A DNA stretch of 64,000 bases from Laguncularia racemosa (Eukaryota; Streptophyta; Magnoliopsida; Myrtales; Combretaceae). Location of the stretch: assembly GCA_037954665.1 (NCBI GenBank), contig JBBMOL010000133.1, positions 1,612,001 through 1,676,000 of the forward strand. Direction: 5' to 3'. The notes under the pieces are model-generated. The model saw nothing but the letters and a program-made list of their open reading frames with translations, did no database searches and was not told where the DNA came from. Below, in pieces: positions 33,969 through 47,058 of this stretch (positions within the stretch are counted from its first letter, which is position 1; each line of letters begins with the position of its first letter). A program made the translations under genes and the position numbers.

Positions 33969-35204
33969 ATGGCCAACTTAAGGTTAAGCAATGACCACAT
34001 TTGCATCAGCCAGATTTATGTTAATCAGTCCTTATTATCTAAGCCCACACTTTCTAACTGGTTGGACCATTTTAACCAATAGCAGTAGGAAACCATCAAG
34101 GCCAAAGTGGGGCCACTCCTTAAGGTCCAATATGATTGGACCCTCATAAGGCCCCTAACCTACTTTTGGGATCTAGGGTTAACAGCATTCAGCTTTGGCC
34201 TACACACCCTCTCTGCAACTATTGAAGAGTATTCTCAACTGTTATAAGCCCCTCCCTGTTATGAAGAAATCATAGTTCCAAATCTGCAAGTTAGCCCAAC
34301 AAGTACCTTCTATAAGCTATTGGGGGTTAGAAAGTCAGAAATAACTCGGGCCTTTACTTAGTGCAATGGAAAGTCCATAAGAATCTTAACCCTTAGAAAT
34401 TGGTTTGGAACACCTGCATACTACTAGACTGATTGAGAGATTTTTATAGGAGACCAAGATACTCGGGAGTAGAATCGAGTCAATGCCTAAATCTCAGCAG
34501 TTTTTGCCAGTATCCTATTTTTGATAGCAGTTTTGCAAGTCCATTTTAGGGTAGCTGAATTAGTAATTCAGTTCTTGTTAGGCCGGTCTTACATCCCAGC
34601 CTTACTTGCTAAATAGATCCAATCTTTGAGATTTATAAAGGAGAGAGGGAATGGAAAGTTCAAAGGCTATCCAACATTGTTAATAGTATGGTTCGCTAAT
34701 CATACTAAAAATTATGTGTTGGATCTTATATGGAGATCTTTAACTTCACAAATTGACTTGGTAGACTACTTTACAACCAAGATACAATTGCTAGGAGTTC
34801 AGGTTCACCAATGAATGGAGATTATGCATAGGGTTTACCTTAAGGACATATTGTGGATTGTTAAGTGGAATCACTACATGCAAGCTATTCTAAGATGTGC
34901 CAAATTCGTTGCTATCCCACTAATAGGTATTACTGGATGCACCGGCTATTTCCTAGTATACATAGTCAGACAGTTGGGACCAGTCTAAGAAACTGCTCAT
35001 AGGCCCCCATTGGATCTAGTTACACTTGATTATCAGAACCCAAACATTCCCTTAGCCTTCAAAGTGAACAATCTGTAAGCTATCAAAGCCATTTGTGATA
35101 CAAGAGTCTTAAGACCTATTGCAGATGTAGGAGACTTGGATAGATAAGTGGGGGATTTCAGAGCCACTAAGGAGTTCATCATGGACTTCATGCACAAGAC
35201 AGGG
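33969..35204 (+). pseudogene. Ogre ORF1-type protein (DUF7745-like), N-terminal part
   Basis: The frame starts at ATG 33969 (MANLRLSNDHIC). It contains SNWLDHF, KAKVGPLLKVQYDWTLIRPL, TYFWDLGLTAFSFG, a TIEEYSQLL motif and GKFKGYPTLLIVWFANH (about 34680). About 34720-34990 encodes a WNHYMQAILRCAKFVAIPLIG segment and the YIVRQLGP motif. These match, in order, the ORF1 protein placed before gag in Ogre elements, whose function is unknown. Several stops interrupt it. Element C cuts it at 35204, and its C-terminal coiled-coil-like end is at 41786-42254. Confidence 0.75.
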
Positions 35205-35881
35205 TGATGCAAAACCCTAGGTATATTAAACCTAGAACTCGACGATCGTGATTTGAATCAGATCCCCAAGAATCGACTTGAACAGGCTATGAACAGAACT
35301 AAACCCCAACTAAACTTGTTGATTGAAACCTCAGTTATCAATTGATTTCCCCAAGCGTTTAGATAAAAGAAATCGAGGAGTTTGTGTTCAAAGAACAAAG
35401 AGAGAGTCTCTCACAAATTGTGTATTCAAAACAAATAATGTCATCTCCTCTTCTCTCATGAGGAGCTTTTGTTGTTTTACACAAAACCCTAAAAAAATTC
35501 AAAAGTCTTCCAACATAGAGAATCGGCCTTAACTTAAGAAGGGTCAAAAAAATTAAAAGAAAACAGAATAAATGACACAAGGCCAAACGACCTTTAATTG
35601 GCCCAATTCCCCTTTTAAATCGGTGGCTTCACGTCTCTTTACTATAATTTTCATCTTACAGCTCTCATATCTTTGTACACCTCTGTGTAAGCTTAAATCA
35701 AGTGAATAAAGTTCGATTCCCCTTAGCATAACTTGGTTCCCTGTCTTGTAGATTCATCACTAATCCTTACAAAGCTTCACTCATCCGCTTAGCTCTAGCT
35801 CTTATCATTGGACCTCCAATACCATGTAATAGGTCATTGGATTTTGGCTCATGAATGCTTGATGCTAGTTGATCCTCATCA
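35205..35881 (-). repeat. 3' LTR of element C
   Basis: 677 bp. It matches 41155-41785 except for about 46 bp (around 35594-35640) missing from the partner. AAAGAAGGAGGGAA, the polypurine tract on the minus strand, adjoins it. Confidence 0.92.
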
Positions 35882-35908
35882 TTCCCTCCTTCTTTGAAAA
35901 GATTTGTC

Positions 35909-38900
35909 TTAAAAAAGATTCATCCTCGAATCACCTACATCATATAGAGTAAGGTCTGAAACATTAAAAGTTACGCTTACATTACCATAATGACTTGGTA
36001 AGTCAATCTTGTAAGCATTATCATTGATGCGCTCTAATACTTGAAAAGGTCCATCTCCCTTAAGGTGTAACGTCGACTTCCATTGCTTGGCAAATCTTTC
36101 CTTTCTCAAATGCACCTACACCCAATCTCTTGGATGAAAAATAGTCCTTGCACGACCCTTATTGGCCTGATGAGCATAGTTCTCGTTTTTCTTCTCAATG
36201 TTGGTCCGAACCTAAGCATGCAATTCCTTAACAAATTCTGCCTTTTTCTTTCCATCAAGATTAACAAATTCGTTAATAGGCAAAGGCAAAATATCCAATG
36301 GAGTCAAAGGGTTAAAGCCATACACAACCTCAAATGGAGAATATGATGTAGTGGAATGTACAGTCCTGTTATATGCAAATTCTACATAAGGCAAACATGT
36401 CTCCCATTGTTTTAAATTCTTATGAATCACGGCACGCAACAAGGTTGAAAGAGTCCTATTGACTACTTTTGTTTGACCATCAGTTTAAGAGTGTACAATA
36501 GTAGAGAACAACAATTTAGTACTTAGCCTATTCCACAAAGTACGCTAAAAATGGCTCAAGAATTTCACATCCCTATCACTTACAATGGATCTAGGCAAAC
36601 CATGTAACCATACGATCTCCCTAAAGAACAATTTAGCAATATGTCATGCATCATTAGTTTTAGAATAGGAAATGAAATAAGCCATCTTACTAAACCTATC
36701 GACAACAACAATATGCTATCTTTGCCACTTTGAGAGCATGGTAACCCTAGTACAAAATCCATAGAAACATCAGTCCAGGGTTAATTAGGTACAGGCAATG
36801 GAATGTATTCCCCACAGGGCATTACTCTAGACTTGGCCTGTCTACACGCAATGCACTTATCACACACAGTTTGCACATTATGTTTCATCTTTAGCCAATA
36901 GAAATGTTCATGCAAAATATCCAAAGTCTTTGACACCAAAGTGTCCCAATTAAACCGCTCCCATGTGTTTCCATCATTAGCAATTCTTGTACAGAACTTT
37001 TAGGCACATACACCCTATCTTTCTTAAACAAGTACCCATTATGTCTATAGAAATTAGAATATCCAGACTCAACACAAGTGGCTCAAATTTGACCAAAATC
37101 AGCATCATTCTCATACAATTCCTTAATGAGTTCAAATCCAAGAAATTTAGTATGCAGAGAAGTCAAAAGAGAATACCTTCGAGAAAGTGTATCAGCCACC
37201 ACATTTTCTTTTCCTTGGTTGTATTTAATCACATATGGAAAGGTCTCAATAAATTCAAGCCACTTAGCTTGCCTCTTGTTCAACTTACCTTGAGTTTTCG
37301 AGAACTTCAAATTCTCATGATCTGAATGAATGATGAACTCCTTAGGCCATAAGTAATGTTGCTAAGTTTGCAAGGTCCTCACTAAAGCATATAGCTCCTT
37401 ATCATATACTGGATAATTTAATGCAGCACCATTAAGTTTTTCGCTAAAATAAGCAATTGGCTTAAATTCTTGCACCAACACACCACCTATACCTTTTCCA
37501 GAAGCATCGCATTTAATCTCAAAGACTTTCTCAAAATTAGGTAAAACTAGTAAGGGTGCGTTAGTCAACTTATCTTTCAGGGTATGAAAAGCCTGCTCAT
37601 GCAATTCAGTTCACTTGAATTTGGCATTCTTTTTAATAAGATCATTTAGAGAAGTAGCTATGGAACTAAAATCCCTCACAAATCTCCTATAAAAGCTTGC
37701 CAATTTATGGAAGCTCCTGACCTCACTTACATTTCTTGGTGTTGGCCACTCCCGAATCGCTTTCACCTTTTCTTCATCTACAGCAATCCCATTTGCACCT
37801 ATAACAAACCCAAGAAAAACCACAGTTTCCATACAAAAGGTAAACTTCTTCAAGTTCGCATACAACTTGTTTTCTCTCAAAACAGTGAACACATAATGCA
37901 AATGTTGAACATGATCATTTAAAGTCCTGCTGTAAACTGGAATGCCATCAAAGTATATAACAACAAACTTCCTAATGAATTTATGAAGAACATGATTCAT
38001 TAACCTCATAAACGTGCTGGGTACGTTTGTTAATCCAAAAGGCATTACCATCCACTCATATAACCTATGTTTAGTTTTGAAAGCGTTTTTCATTCATCTC
38101 CTTCTTTCATGTGAATTTGGTAATAGCCATTATTTAAATCAATTTTAGAAAACAAACAAGCGCCATGTAATTCATCAAGCATATCATCAAGTCTAGGGAT
38201 AGGATGTCTATACTTAACTGTGATCTTGTTAATTGCTCGACAATCGACACACATTCGCCATATGCCATCCTTCTTAGGAACTAAGATGACAAGGATTGAA
38301 CATGGACTGAGGCTTTCTCTCACAAACCCTTTCTCTATCAAATCATCAACCTATCTTTGGATTTCCTTTACCTCCTTAAGATTCATTCGGTAAGCTAGTT
38401 GATTAGTAATAAACACACCTGGAAAAAAAATCAATTTGATGCTCAATGCCTCGTAGTGGAGGCAGACCCTTTAGTACCTCTCTAGGAAACAAATCTTCAT
38501 ACTCCTGTAAAAGAGACACCACCATACTGGGCAAAGAAGAGTTAAGGTCAATGTTAGTAAAATACACATCCTTACACATAAGTACAAATAGTTGTTTCCC
38601 TACTAATATTGCACTCTTTACCTCACTTTTCTTTGCAATTTTCTCTCCATTCAGTGTTTCAAAATCTTTTCTCTCATGGTTCACTAGTGTTTGTCTGTCA
38701 CTCTTTTCTTTTCTTTTTTCATTCTTTTCTCGTATACTCATGTGTTTCTATCTAAACTCTTTTGCTATCCGAACCTGATCCTCACAAGCCTCCCATGGTT
38801 TTTGTGGAGTTAGAACAACCTTCCTTTTGTTTAGAACAAAAGAATATTGGTTCTTGTACCCATCATACATCACCCTCCTATCAAATTTCCATGGTCGACC

Positions 38901-40321
38901 CAGCAATATGTGACTAGCTTGTATGGGAACTACATCACCTCATCACGATAACCCTCGATAGAAAAAGAAATAAGAACCTGCCTGGTCACTTTCACTTCCC
39001 CACACCCATTCAACCACTGTAATCGATATAGCTTTGGATGTTTTATAGCCTTCAACCTCATCTTATCAACCAACAAGGTACTAACAACATTAGTGCAGCT
39101 ACTACTATCAATGATCAAGTTACATACCTTGTTCTGCACATGACACCGAATATGAAAAATGTGCTCACGTTGAACCCCTTCACCATCATCTTGAGGCTGA
39201 GTGCTGAGGACTCGCCTCGTAATATACAACTCTCCACTCACGGGTCCTTTGAAATCGACATCATTATAATCCTTTAATGGTGGTGTATTATCATCATTAG
39301 AACTAATACTTTCCACATCTCCATGATCATGAATGATCATAACCCTTTGATTTGGACATTGAGATGTGATGTGTCCATACCCCTGACACTTGAAACATCT
39401 GACATCACGAGTTCTAATAGGTGGTTTAGTGTCAAAATTTCCCTTAGAAGAAGTAATTGGACTCTTGGCCTTCACATCCTCTTTTAGTTTTGAGTTTTTA
39501 ATGTTTTTCTTCCAATTTGGCTTCCATGAAGAGTTAAAAGTCGTTCTAGATTTTGAAGTTCCCCTATACTTTAACTGCTTCTCTACCTTAATCACCCTGT
39601 GCAACAACTCCTCCATATCTACATAGTGATGTAAATCCACTACATCAACGATCTCTCGATTTAACCCATTGATGAACCTAGCCATTGTAGCCTCATCATC
39701 CTCCTCCACTCTGGCTCTAATCATAGCAACCTCCATTTCCTTATAATAGTCCTCTACGCTCCTGGACCCCTGAGTCAGTCCTTGGAACTTCCTAACCAAA
39801 TCCCTATGATAGTGACTAGGGATAAACCTCTTCTGCATAATGGTTTTCATCTCGTCCCATGTGCTAACAGGCCTTTCTCCATACCTACGCCTATTACATA
39901 CTAACTGGTCCCACAAAACACTAGCATAATAAGAAAACTCAACTGCAAATAATTTAATCTTCTTTTCCTTAGTGTAATTGTGGCATTCAAATACATGATC
40001 CACTTTTCTCTCCCGCTCCAAGTACAACTTTGGATCATTTTTTCCTTAAAAAGATGGTATCTTCATTTTGATGCTTCCCAAGTTACTATCTCACAGTTGG
40101 GTACTTCTTTTCTCCCTCATGTAGTTATACTCTCCTAACTCAACATCCTCCCCTTCTTCTATACTTACTCCCCCTCTTAAAGGTCTAATTGTTTCTCGCA
40201 CTATAACATTGTTACTTGATGGTTCCTTACTCCGTTCCATCCTATCCATCATCTCATGGATTTGTTCCAATTCACCACTCAGTATTCTTTTCAGCTCACT
40301 CATTAAAGCATTAAACATCAA
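35909..40321 (-). pseudogene. Gag-pol polyprotein of element C, decayed
   Basis: Gag runs from 40321. A 365-codon open stretch (40027-38930) includes the retrotransposon gag domain (RFIPSHYHRDLVRKFQGL), a CCHC knuckle (CFKCQGYGHITSQC) and the protease start (LIIDSSSCTNVV, DSS for DSG). Reverse transcriptase covers about 38341-37600 with SKIDLNNGYYQIHM and VVIYFDGIPVYS. The catalytic YxDD box is therefore YFDG, which would abolish activity. RNase H follows (EIKCDASGKGIGGVL), then integrase from about 36950 (MDFVLGLPCSQSGKDSI, degraded). The C-terminus is INDNAYKIDLPSHYGNVSVT at 36030. Several stops and frameshifts separate these blocks. Confidence 0.9.
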
Positions 40322-41141
40322 TTTATTTTCCCCTCCTCCATTCTCTCCGCCAGTTGGACTTTAGCTAGACATATCTCTACAATAAAAAAAGCTTAGTAAT
40401 AAAATAGATAATTTTGAACCTCATGATTCACTTGCTCACCTATTTACACTCACAAATAGATTCACTCGTGTTTTGCTCTCAAGTACAATGTTACTCACAC
40501 TTCACTCTTATAGATTCTTTAATTAGAACTTGAATTGAAAACCTCCTCAACGTAAACTACTAAGGCAACTCAACTGACTAAACAATTGGTTCCAAATCAA
40601 CAAGCACTTAACAGGCACATAAATAAGGATTCTATAGAGATGCAAGAGTACGGCAGAATTGGAAAGACAATATATCACTTACTATGGAATTGGAAGGACA
40701 AGATAACACCTAATACGGAATTGGAAGGATAATTATAACACTTAATTGTGTAATTTAAAGGTAATGGAATTTCCTTTGTAATTTGACAATGGATGAACAC
40801 TATTGGAATTAATTGAATAAAACCTTTCTTACCTTTTTAATCCGTCGAAGAAGTAATGTAGAGGATTGGAGTTTTTGGCCAAATTCAACAAATGCAATTT
40901 ATAAATATGCTAGTTTGGGGAATTTGTGACCCCGACGACAATGGATTTGATGAAACACTCCAGACTTGGCCAAAAAAAAGGACGATCGGACGCTGGCAGC
41001 AATTTCCACAGAACTAATTCTTTTTTATTTTTTTATTTTATATGATTTTCTAAAGAGATGAAACAAGAATAATGAATCGAAACAAAATAGATAAGATAAA
41101 GAATAGATTTACTTGATTCAAGAAACCAAAGCTCTAATACC

Positions 41142-41153
41142 AAATGATGCAAA
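41142..41153 (-). other. Primer-binding site of element C
   Basis: TGGTATTAGAGC on the minus strand, one change from the initiator-tRNA-Met site, next to the 5' LTR. Confidence 0.75.
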
Positions 41154-41154
41154 A

Positions 41155-41785
41155 CCCTAGGTATATTAAATCTAGAACCCGACGATTATGATTTGAATTG
41201 GATCCCCAAGAGTTTTCTTGAACAAGCTATGAATGGAACTAGACCCCAACCACACCTGTTGATTAAAACCTCAATTATCAATTAATTTTCCTAAGCGTTT
41301 AGATCAAAGAAATCGAGAAGTTCGTGTTCAAAGAACAAAGAGAGAGTCTCTCACAAATTGCGTATTCAAAACACATAATATCCTCTCCCCTTCTCTCACA
41401 ATGAGCTTTTATTGTTTTACACAAAATCCTAAAAAAATTCAAAAGTCTTCCAACATAGAGAACCGACTTTAACTTAAGAAGGGCCGAAAAAATTAAAAGA
41501 AAACAAAATAAATGACACAAGGCCAGACGGGCTTTATGGCTCTACTATAATTTTCATCCTATGGCTCTCATATCTTTGTCCACCTCTGTGTAAGCTTGAA
41601 TTAAGTGAATAAAGGTTGATTCTCCCTTAGCGTAACTTGGTTCTCTCTCTTGTAGATTCATCACTAATCCTTGCAAAGCTTCACTCATCTACTTAGCTCT
41701 AGCTCTTGTCATTGGACCTCCAATACCATGTAACGGGTCATTAGATTTTGGCTTATGAACGCTTGATGCTAGTTGATCCTCATCA
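41155..41785 (-). repeat. 5' LTR of element C
   Basis: 631 bp, partner of 35205-35881 with one deletion. On the minus strand it starts TGATGAGGATCAACTAGC at 41785. Confidence 0.92.
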
Positions 41786-42254
41786 CAAGGCAGGTTAAGT
41801 ACCAAACTCTAAGAATACTAGAACCTACACTAGAAAACCCAACCTCATAGTTAAAGGCTTACATGGACATGGTTAGAGCCTAAGTAGAGATCCAATGTCA
41901 AGATATGGAAAGGAGGGTGGCGATTTAGAAGGAGAAATTTGAAACTTCACAAGATTATGTGAAGATTTTATAGAACCAATTGAGGATGTTAGAGAAGAGA
42001 TTCCGTGACCTGTTAATGGAGTAAGCCGGTACCCACCTTAGCAAGATCCAAAGACTATTCTAAATAGATCTTATTTTTTTAGAACTAGTTGTTAAGAATT
42101 TCAAACCAATGGTCTGTAGCCCTGGAATTTTAGTAAATCTGCAATTAGATTTGACATTCTTGTTTAATAATTTTTTTGCACTATTATTCAATTATAAATA
42201 TTATTGCATCCGTGTGAGCATCTTATTTGCATATTTACTAAATGAAAAATAATA
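41786..42254 (+). pseudogene. Ogre ORF1-type protein of F, C-terminal part
   Basis: This continues the frame interrupted at 35204. It encodes a charged, probably coiled-coil region (ERRVAIQKEKFETSQDY, then LRMLEKRFRDLL) with stops, and ends near 42254. No gag follows. Confidence 0.6.
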
Positions 42255-43999
42255 ACAAAGGAGAAAAAAAAAAGCTAAGAAAATTGAAGAGTTACTAACA
42301 GTAAGAGATCCTTTCAAGGTCCTAAAAGTTACTTCTAAATAGGTTAGCTTAACTCAAGGCTCACGGTCACTAACTTTGAACATAAAACAAAGACCTCCAT
42401 AGCCCACTCTCAACTTGAAAGACCCTTAACATAAAAGTCTATTCACTTTAAAAGGTCTCCTCATATGTTGCTCTAATTTAAAAACACAAAGCCTTCGAAC
42501 CCCCTCCAATCTCAAGGGCTACACTTGAAATATCTCTCCATCAAGAGTTATTTATTTTAGTAAACCAAACATGAGAACAACTAATTTTTGGGGCATGCTT
42601 TCGAAGTGGCTATGGTCAATTACCAATGAGTGCAACTAAATTCCTAAGAGCGACAAGTTAAGACTAAATCATTTGTTTAAGTTCACAGGGACACATAACT
42701 CTAAAAGACTTCATGAGACTTGATGAATATAGGAAAATTTGAAAAGATATCTCATTTGTTCGAAAGGTTTAGGATGATAAGAGGTAAACCACATCCCAAA
42801 TACTAACCCTTAAATACTTGAGAGTTAAGTGTTATTAATGTGAGGTTTTAGACTAATTCCTTAAAGCAGGTCTATTTTGAATTTGATACGTTAATCAAAA
42901 TAATGTTAGGCATTCATTTTTGCTATCTTAAACACAACAATCCTTTGTTAACCCCATTTGAGCTTATATAAGAAGAGTTTCAAAATTTAACCCTGTCAAG
43001 AACCACCCCACAATGGGATAATTAGGAAGATAGGGACATCAATCAAGAAAAAAGGAATTAACTAAATAGTACTGGCCTTAGTTGCAACAATTCAAGGATA
43101 ATTTTTGCCGTGGATAATTTATTTCTTTTGAGATGAAGAAAAGTCCACATTCTGAAAAACCACACATGACCCACTAGAGATAATTACCATTGGGCCCAAA
43201 AGAAAAGAAAAAAAAAGGGGGGGGGGGGGGTGTTGAAGAAAATTAAGGGAAAGAAAAGAAATGAGAAAAGCCTAAGAATGTAGTTAAACTTATACACAAA
43301 TAAAAAAGTAAGCTTAACAATACTTAAAAACACTAGGGACAAATACAAGAACCCAAACATTATAGTTCAAAGATATACCACCCTTCTCTAAAGACTTCTC
43401 TAGATCATTAAAAATATTTTATCTTAAGCAAAACTTGCGGAGGCAAGTACTATTCTATTTTTTCTCACGGTTTCATGACTTGTAAATGCAAGTTAAAATG
43501 GTGATTCTTTCAAAATATACCTTAACATTAGTACCTTTTTGAAACCAATAACCAAACGCCTATATTGCATTACAAGTCCCAAAAAGGCTTAACAGATTGA
43601 TCAAAGCATATTACTTACAAGAAAGACCATAATTTTTTGAACAGAAGTCAAGAGTGACGTCTAAACTAAGAGATTGTGAGGAAGCCCTCTTAGATTAAAC
43701 CAATTAAGAATGAGATATCTGTTTTCAAATGGAATGAGGGAATTTAAAGTCATCCCTTAATGGTATTGTCTGCCTAAAATTTTAATATTTATACCCCCAA
43801 GAAGAAGATATAAGTCTTAATTGCAAGAAACCCCTCAAAAGATGATTGACTGAACCAAGACACTACTTTTCCAAGATTAAACCAAATCTTTTAAGAAAAA
43901 TGAGGCAAAAGAGTGAGTGATTATTAAGTAGTGGGGTAATTGTGCCCTTATTTGTATTTTTGAGAGCCTTATTAGACTCTTTACTTGTTAACAATTTAA

Positions 44000-44066
<67 letters not shown>

Positions 44067-44282
44067 GTTCTTTTAGATTTTTTGAGAAAAAAGAGAAAAT
44101 TTTCGAAGTTTGCTAGAAGATGCTTTAATACTTTGTCACCTTATCCTTAAGTTTAGAAGAGCATTTGTCTTGAAAATTTTTAGAAAAGGTTTAGTTATCA
44201 TTTGTTCAAAAATTTTAAGTCATCCTAAATTTAGAAACTTTTGACCATTATTTGAAAAATAAGATTCTGACTTAGGAATTCA
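42255..44282. other. Non-coding interior of F, no gag-pol seen
   Basis: Gag and pol would normally lie in this direction, but no frame resembling them is present. It contains a G run of 14 (43217-43230) directly after an A run, and a (AAT)n microsatellite. Confidence 0.6.
44000..44066. repeat. (AAT)n microsatellite, about 22 units
   Basis: Uninterrupted AAT repeats inside element F, length likely variable between individuals. Confidence 0.97.
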
Positions 44283-45035
44283 TTCCCACTGTTGGTTAGT
44301 TAGCTCATAATGGGGTACTTTCCTAGATATCCTCTTATTACGGTTGCTAGTCTAAAAAGACGCTTCCCATTATTAGTTAGTTAACCCATAATTGGGCACT
44401 TTACTAGATATCCTTATTTTATGGTTTGCTAGTCTAAAAAGATGCTTCTCACTATTGGTTAGTTAGTCCATCATGGGGTACTTTTCTAGATAATCTCTTC
44501 CTTAGGGTTGCTAGTCTAGTATGATGCTCCCTATCATTGCTCAGTCAGCTCATAATAGCACTTTCCTAGATAATCTCTTCTTTTAGAGTTGCTAGTCTCG
44601 TGAGACGCTTCTTATTATTGATTAGTTAGCTTATAAAAGTACTTTCCTAAACAATCTCTTCCCTAAAAAATCTCTTATTTAAGGTTGCTAGTCTCGTAAG
44701 ACGTTTCTTATTATTGATTAGTTAGCTCATAAGAGCACTTTCCTAAACAATCTCTCCTTTAATATTGCTAGTTTAGTGAGACGCTTCTTATTATCAATTA
44801 GTTAACTCATAAGAGCACTTTCCTAGATAATCTCTTCTTTAAGGTTACTAGTTTAGTGAGACGGTTCCTATAATCGATTAGTCAACTCACAAGAGTACTT
44901 TCCTAGTTAATCTCTTCTTTAAAGTTGCTAGTCTAGTGAGCTAGACACTTCTCATCATCAATTAGTCAGCTCATAAGAGCACTTTCTTAGACAATCACTC
45001 TAAGGTTGCTAGTTTGGTGAGATGTTTCTCATCTA
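44283..45035. repeat. Tandem array of an about 80-bp unit, 9-10 copies, before the 3' LTR of F
   Basis: The unit runs TTGCTAGTCTAGTGAGACGC, then TTCTTATTATTGATTAGTTA, GCTCATAAGAGCACTTTCCT, AGATAATCTCTTCTTTAAGG. Copies vary in length and sequence. Each has an internal short palindrome-like GCTCATAAGAGC. Its position next to the 3' LTR fits the repeat-rich 3' untranslated part of Tat/Ogre elements. Confidence 0.92.
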
Positions 45036-45607
45036 AGATCACTCCCCAAGGATTATTATTCATCATAAAACAACTATCTTCTTTTGCAACATAGGATTGC
45101 TAGCCCATGAAGCGTTTTCTTTACTTAACCTTTTGGTTGGATAGTTCCCTGGTGGATCCAAGTTTAGATAGCCAGCTAACTATAGCGTTGTCCATTCTTT
45201 TTCTCAGGCAAAAATGGTATATTTTTTGTCTTTGTAGCCAAGTTTTCCCAAACTTTACTACAAAAAGGAGCAGTTGTAAATACCTAATTTTTACTCCTGT
45301 CTAGATTTTTTTAAATAATAATAATAAAAAGCTTAGTTTATGAGATAGTAAAAATTAAATAAAAAATAAAATAGAAATAATAAAAAATAATAATAACAAA
45401 AAAAATAAAAAAGAGTTTTTAATTAATAAGAAAATAAAAAATAAAAAGTAACAAATAACAAAAAAAAATAAAAAATATAAATATTTTCAACAAAAGTAAG
45501 GAGATATGGGTTTTTAAATTAAACTCGGGGTTTTCAAAATAGCAAAAATCAATCAAGATAGTTGGTTGAAATGCAAATTAATTGCAATAAGAAATTGAGA
45601 AAAGGCC

Positions 45608-45708
45608 TGCTCAACTGGTTCGTGTGTTGTTTGTGTAAGCAAGGAGAGCTAAGGAGGTCGTAGGTTCAATCCACATGTAGGTCATCTAAGACGTTTTATT
45701 TTTTTTTT
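45608..45708 (+). promoter_or_regulatory. tRNA-like Pol III promoter module in the F 3' LTR
   Basis: A box A-like TGCTCAACTGG (45608-45618) is followed 44 nt later by box B GGTTCAATCC (45663-45672) and then a long T run (45699-45708) that could act as a Pol III terminator. Spacings match those of a tRNA-type unit and of the module at 58920-59019 in the solo LTR. The rest does not fold as an obvious tRNA, so this is a promoter-like module, not a tRNA gene. Activity is not shown. Confidence 0.5.
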
Positions 45709-46006
45709 CTTGGTCAGGTCACATGCCATGCATGTCTTCTCCAATGAGCTTAGTCGGAAACAAGAGAGGTGAAGTGGAAAACCCGGTGAAGGGGCGTGAT
45801 TTGATTTTTTTCTTTACACTATTCAATGAGATTTCATATGAAATTATCCAAAAAAAACCTTCAAAAATTCGTCTAAATCCAAAGGATTCACTAACAATGC
45901 ATTGAAGATTTGATAAAATCAAATCTTTGATAATCCTTATCTACCTCACTGACTAACTAAGATCCAACCCTATCTCAAGCTCCAAATAGGATTCAATCTC
46001 CATTAG

Positions 46007-46014
46007 TATAAATA
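46007..46014 (+). promoter_or_regulatory. TATA box of the F 3' LTR
   Basis: TATAAATA within GTATAAATAGGGG. The equivalent in the 5' LTR (near 31525) is changed to CATAAATA. Confidence 0.5.
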
Positions 46015-47058
46015 GGGGATTTTAGGAAACATCAGGAGGTTTAAAAAATCACAGAAAACACACTTATAAGCTTCGGCTGGGAGCTTTCTCTCTCTAGGAT
46101 AGTCGAAACCCACCTTTTACCTTCTCTATAAGATTACTAACTCTACATGCAAAACCGAAACACAAAACTACTATCCATAAGTTCCTAGTGATCTCTAGTT
46201 TTGGAAAAAGGTAATCTTTTGCTTCACTTGCTCATTAGTTGAATAGATTGGAAAGCTCGAGTTACAAACATTTTCAGCCACCTCCTAAACCACTACCTTA
46301 GGCTAGTTTTTAGGAAAAAATAACACCAAATTTGCCTTCTACACCCTCAAAAACCTAGGGAACCACTCTTTATCCACCTTTGATCTCCATTAGAGCATTG
46401 CTAATGAAGACCCCTAGCCATCGTACCCGCGACTTGATTTACGGTCCAATCCGACTCGAGTTCGACTTGGATCCAACCCAATTTAACCCATGCATTAAGC
46501 CCGCAACTAAATCCGACCCATGTCCAATTAAGTATTATAATTATTAGTTTAGTTTAGATAAATTATTTTATTTAATTAATCTTGTTAAAGCCTAATTGAT
46601 AAAAATAAAGATAAGTGTAATTAATAAAAATTAGAGTAGATTTTAAAAATTAATAATATAAATATTACTATGCTAATAACTTTAGCTTAATTTAATTTAG
46701 TTAAGGATAGAGTATATTAAAAACTTATAAAATTAATTTTGAAAATTATTAAAATAAAAAATTAGGAGGGAACCATTGTATAAGCCTTAGGCATTGTTGT
46801 ATAACCGTCATCTATGGACAATTAGGTTCCTAACTAGATTTTTTAAAATAATGAGTAATACTTAATTTATAAATATAAAAATATAAAAATTGAAAAATTA
46901 AAAATAATGGTTTATTATCTAGGATATAGTTTTATTTTGAAAAAAAAAACATAAAAGGTTTTATCACCTAGAAAAATGATTTTGATGAAATAAAAAACTT
47001 TAATTGGTGTTTTCAAAAGTTAGGTCTTTAGTCTTTCAAAATTAGGAAATAAAGTTTA

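Larger units (their letters stand above)
35205..41785 (-). mobile_element. Ty3/gypsy retrotransposon C, complete structure, inserted in ORF1 of F
   Basis: The LTRs are at 35205-35881 and 41155-41785. Read on the minus strand they begin TGATGAGGATC and end GCATCA. Flanks CAGGG (35200-35204) and CAAGG (41786-41790) form a target duplication with one mismatch. There is a primer-binding site at 41153-41142 and a polypurine tract at 35895-35882. Minus-strand gag-pol remains fill the interior. It is related to element D by LTR ends and protein order. Confidence 0.93.
45275..47058 (+). repeat. 3' LTR of element F, first segment
   Basis: Starts TGTAAATACC after a purine-rich AAAAAGGAGCAGT (45262-45274, likely polypurine tract). 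It is interrupted at 47058 by element D and resumes at 53648. GTTTA at 47054-47058 is one copy of the element D target duplication. Confidence 0.9.

Noticed and set aside
43211..43230. A(n)G(n) run as a telomere-like or regulatory G-quadruplex
   Set aside because: A single homopolymer run with no G-tract repeats; could also reflect sequencing or assembly error.
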